Assembly: GCA_012841165.1 (NCBI GenBank)
Contig: DUVF01000066.1
Coordinates: forward strand, 1 to 36,654
Direction of reading: 5' to 3'
DNA: 36,654 nt
Origin: Clostridiales bacterium
GTDB taxonomy: Bacteria; Bacillota; Clostridia; Peptostreptococcales; Anaerovoracaceae
Part shown: positions 35,301 through 36,654 of the stretch, in pieces
Numbering within the stretch: the first letter of the stretch is position 1
How the letters are laid out: the number at the start of each line of letters is the position of its first letter
The notes under the pieces: model-generated
Database searches by the model: none
Told to the model about the DNA's origin: nothing
Seen by the model: the letters and a program-made list of their open reading frames with translations, nothing else
Position numbers and translations under genes: made by a program

Positions 35301-36654
35301 TGGCAGACTAGGAGCGGCCAAACCCATCTCCTGAAATGGCGCTGCAGTGGCTTAGATGACGGATCGCGAACTGACGCTTCCCTGTCGGCCTATAATCACT
35401 ATCCGGCGGATAGCCGGAAAGTCGCCTTTGCTCGTGAGATCGGCGGCAAGATCTATTACGCAGCCGGAGCAGAGTGGATCTGCGTGGCAAACACCGGTTA
35501 TCATATATATAAGGAACGAACGCAGACCTTTATTTTCGATCCGGTAGCAGAAACCATCAAACAGGGTAAATTGCAGAGCCGAATCGGCCTGCCGGACGAT
35601 CTGGCGGAATACAGCTGTTTCAGCCAGGGTCTGGCGGCGGTGCAAACGGGTGATAATGGCCAGACGACTACCAATGGAAGCAAAACGCATGTCCTGACCT
35701 GGCAGCGAACACTGGCCGACCTGGTCGGACAGACAGTCGACCGGACGGTGCGGCGGACCGAAAGCGGCAATCTGGTCGTGCTCTGTCCTAAAGCCGCCGC
35801 CGGTGATCTGACAGGTCTGGCCGGCCACTTAAAGAAATTCAATACCGGCCTGATCATTTTAGAGGGAGAGAACTGGGCAGATGAAGAGGTCAGACAGAAA
35901 CTGATCGGAGGCAGCGGACAGAAGCCGATGCAGCTTGCGGTTCAGGCAGCGGAGGGAAGACCGGCTGAGTTGAGCAGAAATTTTCAGCTTGAGGCGAATT
36001 GTGAACATCGCTATGAATATCTCACGGATAGGGAGCCGCTGATGGTAGATGGTGAGAAAGAGCCGGCTGTACGCCTGACGCTGGAGCACCAATCAGAAAT
36101 GCTAAATGGCGCCTGCTTTAAGACCGGAGACAGCCGTTGGCTGGTTACGGAAGCGCACAGCGAAACCTTCACCGATCAAAAGATCGAACCCTTCTTTTCT
36201 TTGGACACGGTCGCTGTCAGCGACGGCTATTACAAAGGGGCCGATGTTCAGATCACAGGCGACTCCAACCGTTATGTCAGCGCGCCCTGGCCGGCTGAGG
36301 GCAAGACGGCGATACGCTTTACCATACCGGAAGGCAAAAGCGGGCTGCTCAGTTTCGACTATCTGCTGGAAAAGGAACAGATGATCAGTCCATGCAACTG
36401 GATGGCCGCCGGCGTCAAAATCGACGGGCAGTGGTGGCAGGCTGCAACGCCGCAGTCCGGTATTGGCCGTTACAGCCATCCGGAACTGCTGTCGGCCGGG
36501 GAGCATACGCTGACCTTTCACGCCGCGGCCTATGGTTCGCGCGGCACGAGCGCTAAACTGTGGCTGGATCAATTAAACCTCGATATTGTGGAGGAAGTAA
36601 CTGATGAATCGGCGGGGCAGGCGAACGAAGTCGCGCCGGAGTCGCCGCCGATAG
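32346..36654 (+). CDS. Very large secreted multidomain surface protein (partial, open at window end)
   Basis: The frame from ATG 32346 stays open to the window edge: at least 1436 codons with no stop. AGGAGG lies 7 nt upstream. Residues 1-41 form a signal peptide (RRCLAGLLILTLCFSLYP, ending WAAEP). Residues about 48-248 are an unrecognised, Trp/Tyr/Gly-rich domain. Residues about 250-296 are a proline-rich linker with repeated GDPP. Residues about 300-640 look like beta-rich extracellular modules (AYDQSGFKVNGESWSAGRVY, TGTQKQNRKQSLNLRI, VRDHWTEETLEEY). A Rossmann-like strand begins near 650 (NMRVVFIAGDEAEY). Residues about 710-1130 contain short strand-rich repeats that suggest a beta-propeller. 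Residues about 1290-1420 resemble a jelly-roll binding domain (LLSFDYLLE, LLSAGEHTLTFHA, WLDQLNL). No catalytic site is recognisable. It is probably a cell-surface protein linked to the SLH gene upstream. The N-terminal part has no SLH domain; one may lie beyond the window. Confidence 0.85.
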   Translation, partial: MRDRQRVSRRCLAGLLILTLCFSLYPIGGERAGITWAAEPAPVYKSFAQMSSQEKARVLADLIACQTIPTTIRVNGGGYRLNEGLWHDRGLIVYGITANVNAMVAVTGSGNYKEGQYRYWGFDMNGGLYANDSFPRDSDSGTPAWQKNWLSRAQISANPTARRYIGEFALGSAFSSSDVQATAEAFLEKNPAWSKAGLTAAYIAGHFYFNAVLSETGLTQGQFIGVHKSKYNGRLYYQTFSVEGPVKLFEVPPETPAPQAPPSGPGDPPVLPTIPPAPPSEPPATPGDPPASAAQVEIDCRLGLPAVTYVGHPTPAYDQSGFKVNGESWSAGRVYEAGLASNSFTVGQAGASIHRIGPDRALITFRNEGRQMVDLAVTPARGSTVHDIQTIEVKKTPAILATLTGTQKQNRKQSLNLRIAKAVNSRLVRLEIKLTHVESGETVQLEHRFDGSVNQLVNGPTIKTRPVVKLDSDDYFACFRLDFLTKNTSAADYRYEVYAEDEKGNHDQVAVDFPVAADQPPEAAILMEAAYVRQRDSNQAIIDTMDDSRTDGDQIERSWFYRPAGQADWQAVANLPAYCDLSFGRGKHIEFGKNAVGPFEVLLKVRDHWTEETLEEYVSQEDRLTAEATAASEVINVAPLVSLKAKPLKNMRVVFIAGDEAEYRQVIGRSAEWVSELLQDGLAVDLAAEKLPAAPSANHGAQAQRKFTVETPFGYEGNWTFYEDKNFIVDETGLYKISASWPSTDIGGYPQSPYTIACWRGSGSVPEWTFSFTDQLMTVPNRDCTLAQDDIGRYLCFSNGQKTLLLDKSSGAFLTVLDFNVGEQLYAGKACLYALKTDGLYRIDLKNGSVKRFSEAKAVNGPGGRVGGLIHFAVIHNNSLQRGMLDPESGRLRFEKWKGAVPNPLRAEIRSLGVDRQGRIILQTTKPNRSATGAVLHGYQVQIFKVDRENQVDAVTAETAVDYPLSRTFTPVMNEAGRYRYLAEAWQTRSGQTHLLKWRCSGLDDGSRTDASLSAYNHYPADSRKVAFAREIGGKIYYAAGAEWICVANTGYHIYKERTQTFIFDPVAETIKQGKLQSRIGLPDDLAEYSCFSQGLAAVQTGDNGQTTTNGSKTHVLTWQRTLADLVGQTVDRTVRRTESGNLVVLCPKAAAGDLTGLAGHLKKFNTGLIILEGENWADEEVRQKLIGGSGQKPMQLAVQAAEGRPAELSRNFQLEANCEHRYEYLTDREPLMVDGEKEPAVRLTLEHQSEMLNGACFKTGDSRWLVTEAHSETFTDQKIEPFFSLDTVAVSDGYYKGADVQITGDSNRYVSAPWPAEGKTAIRFTIPEGKSGLLSFDYLLEKEQMISPCNWMAAGVKIDGQWWQAATPQSGIGRYSHPELLSAGEHTLTFHAAAYGSRGTSAKLWLDQLNLDIVEEVTDESAGQANEVAPESPPI

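Overview
The window comes from a Gram-positive-type member of the Bacillota (Firmicutes), most likely a clostridial or related lineage. I base this on the uninterrupted S10-spc-alpha ribosomal superoperon in Firmicute order (rpsJ through adk-map-infA-rpmJ-rpsM-rpsK-rpsD-rpoA-rplQ), strong AGGAGG ribosome-binding sites, a zinc-type adenylate kinase, zinc-type S14, S4 and L36, a DUF1934 (YwiB-like) protein, a DUF1846 protein and an SLH-domain surface protein. Genus cannot be fixed by reading alone. The DNA is moderately GC-rich and shows no insertion sequence, phage gene, CRISPR array, tRNA or rRNA.

Layout. (1) 1-127: the 3' end of tuf (EF-Tu) and its terminator. (2) 354-2055: a low-affinity phosphate transporter (PiT) with its DUF47/PhoU-like partner, set between tuf and the ribosomal operon and closed by a clear terminator. 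(3) 2221-17930: a promoter with near-consensus boxes, a structured leader of about 230 nt, then 33 genes: 29 ribosomal proteins, SecY, adenylate kinase, methionine aminopeptidase, IF-1 and RNA polymerase alpha. A sirtuin (17955-18746) follows with no visible terminator. (4) 18739-19605, minus strand: a fumarylacetoacetate-hydrolase-family enzyme whose 3' end overlaps the sirtuin. (5) 19756-23325: surE, an isochorismatase-fold hydrolase, thiolase and ispE, probably one operon. (6) 23412-29503: phosphohexomutase, Hsp33, MscL, D-Ala-D-Ala ligase, a DUF1934 protein and a carboxy-terminal processing protease, linked end to end by short overlaps. (7) 29541-31049, minus strand: a DUF1846 protein. (8) 31245-36654: a secreted SLH protein followed by a very large secreted multidomain protein that is still open at the window edge.

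How the genes work together. Most of the window is the core translation, secretion and transcription machinery. Block 6 joins stress and envelope functions (redox chaperone, osmotic valve, peptidoglycan precursor synthesis, extracytoplasmic protease). Block 8 looks like a cell-surface locus.

The least explained items are the giant surface protein from 32346 onward, a 19-bp direct repeat bracketing the S10 promoter, a structured gap between rpmJ and rpsM where enterobacteria place the S4-binding alpha-operon leader, and an arginine/aspartate-rich tail of about 90 residues on ribosomal protein S3. I found no clear new defence or mobile system.
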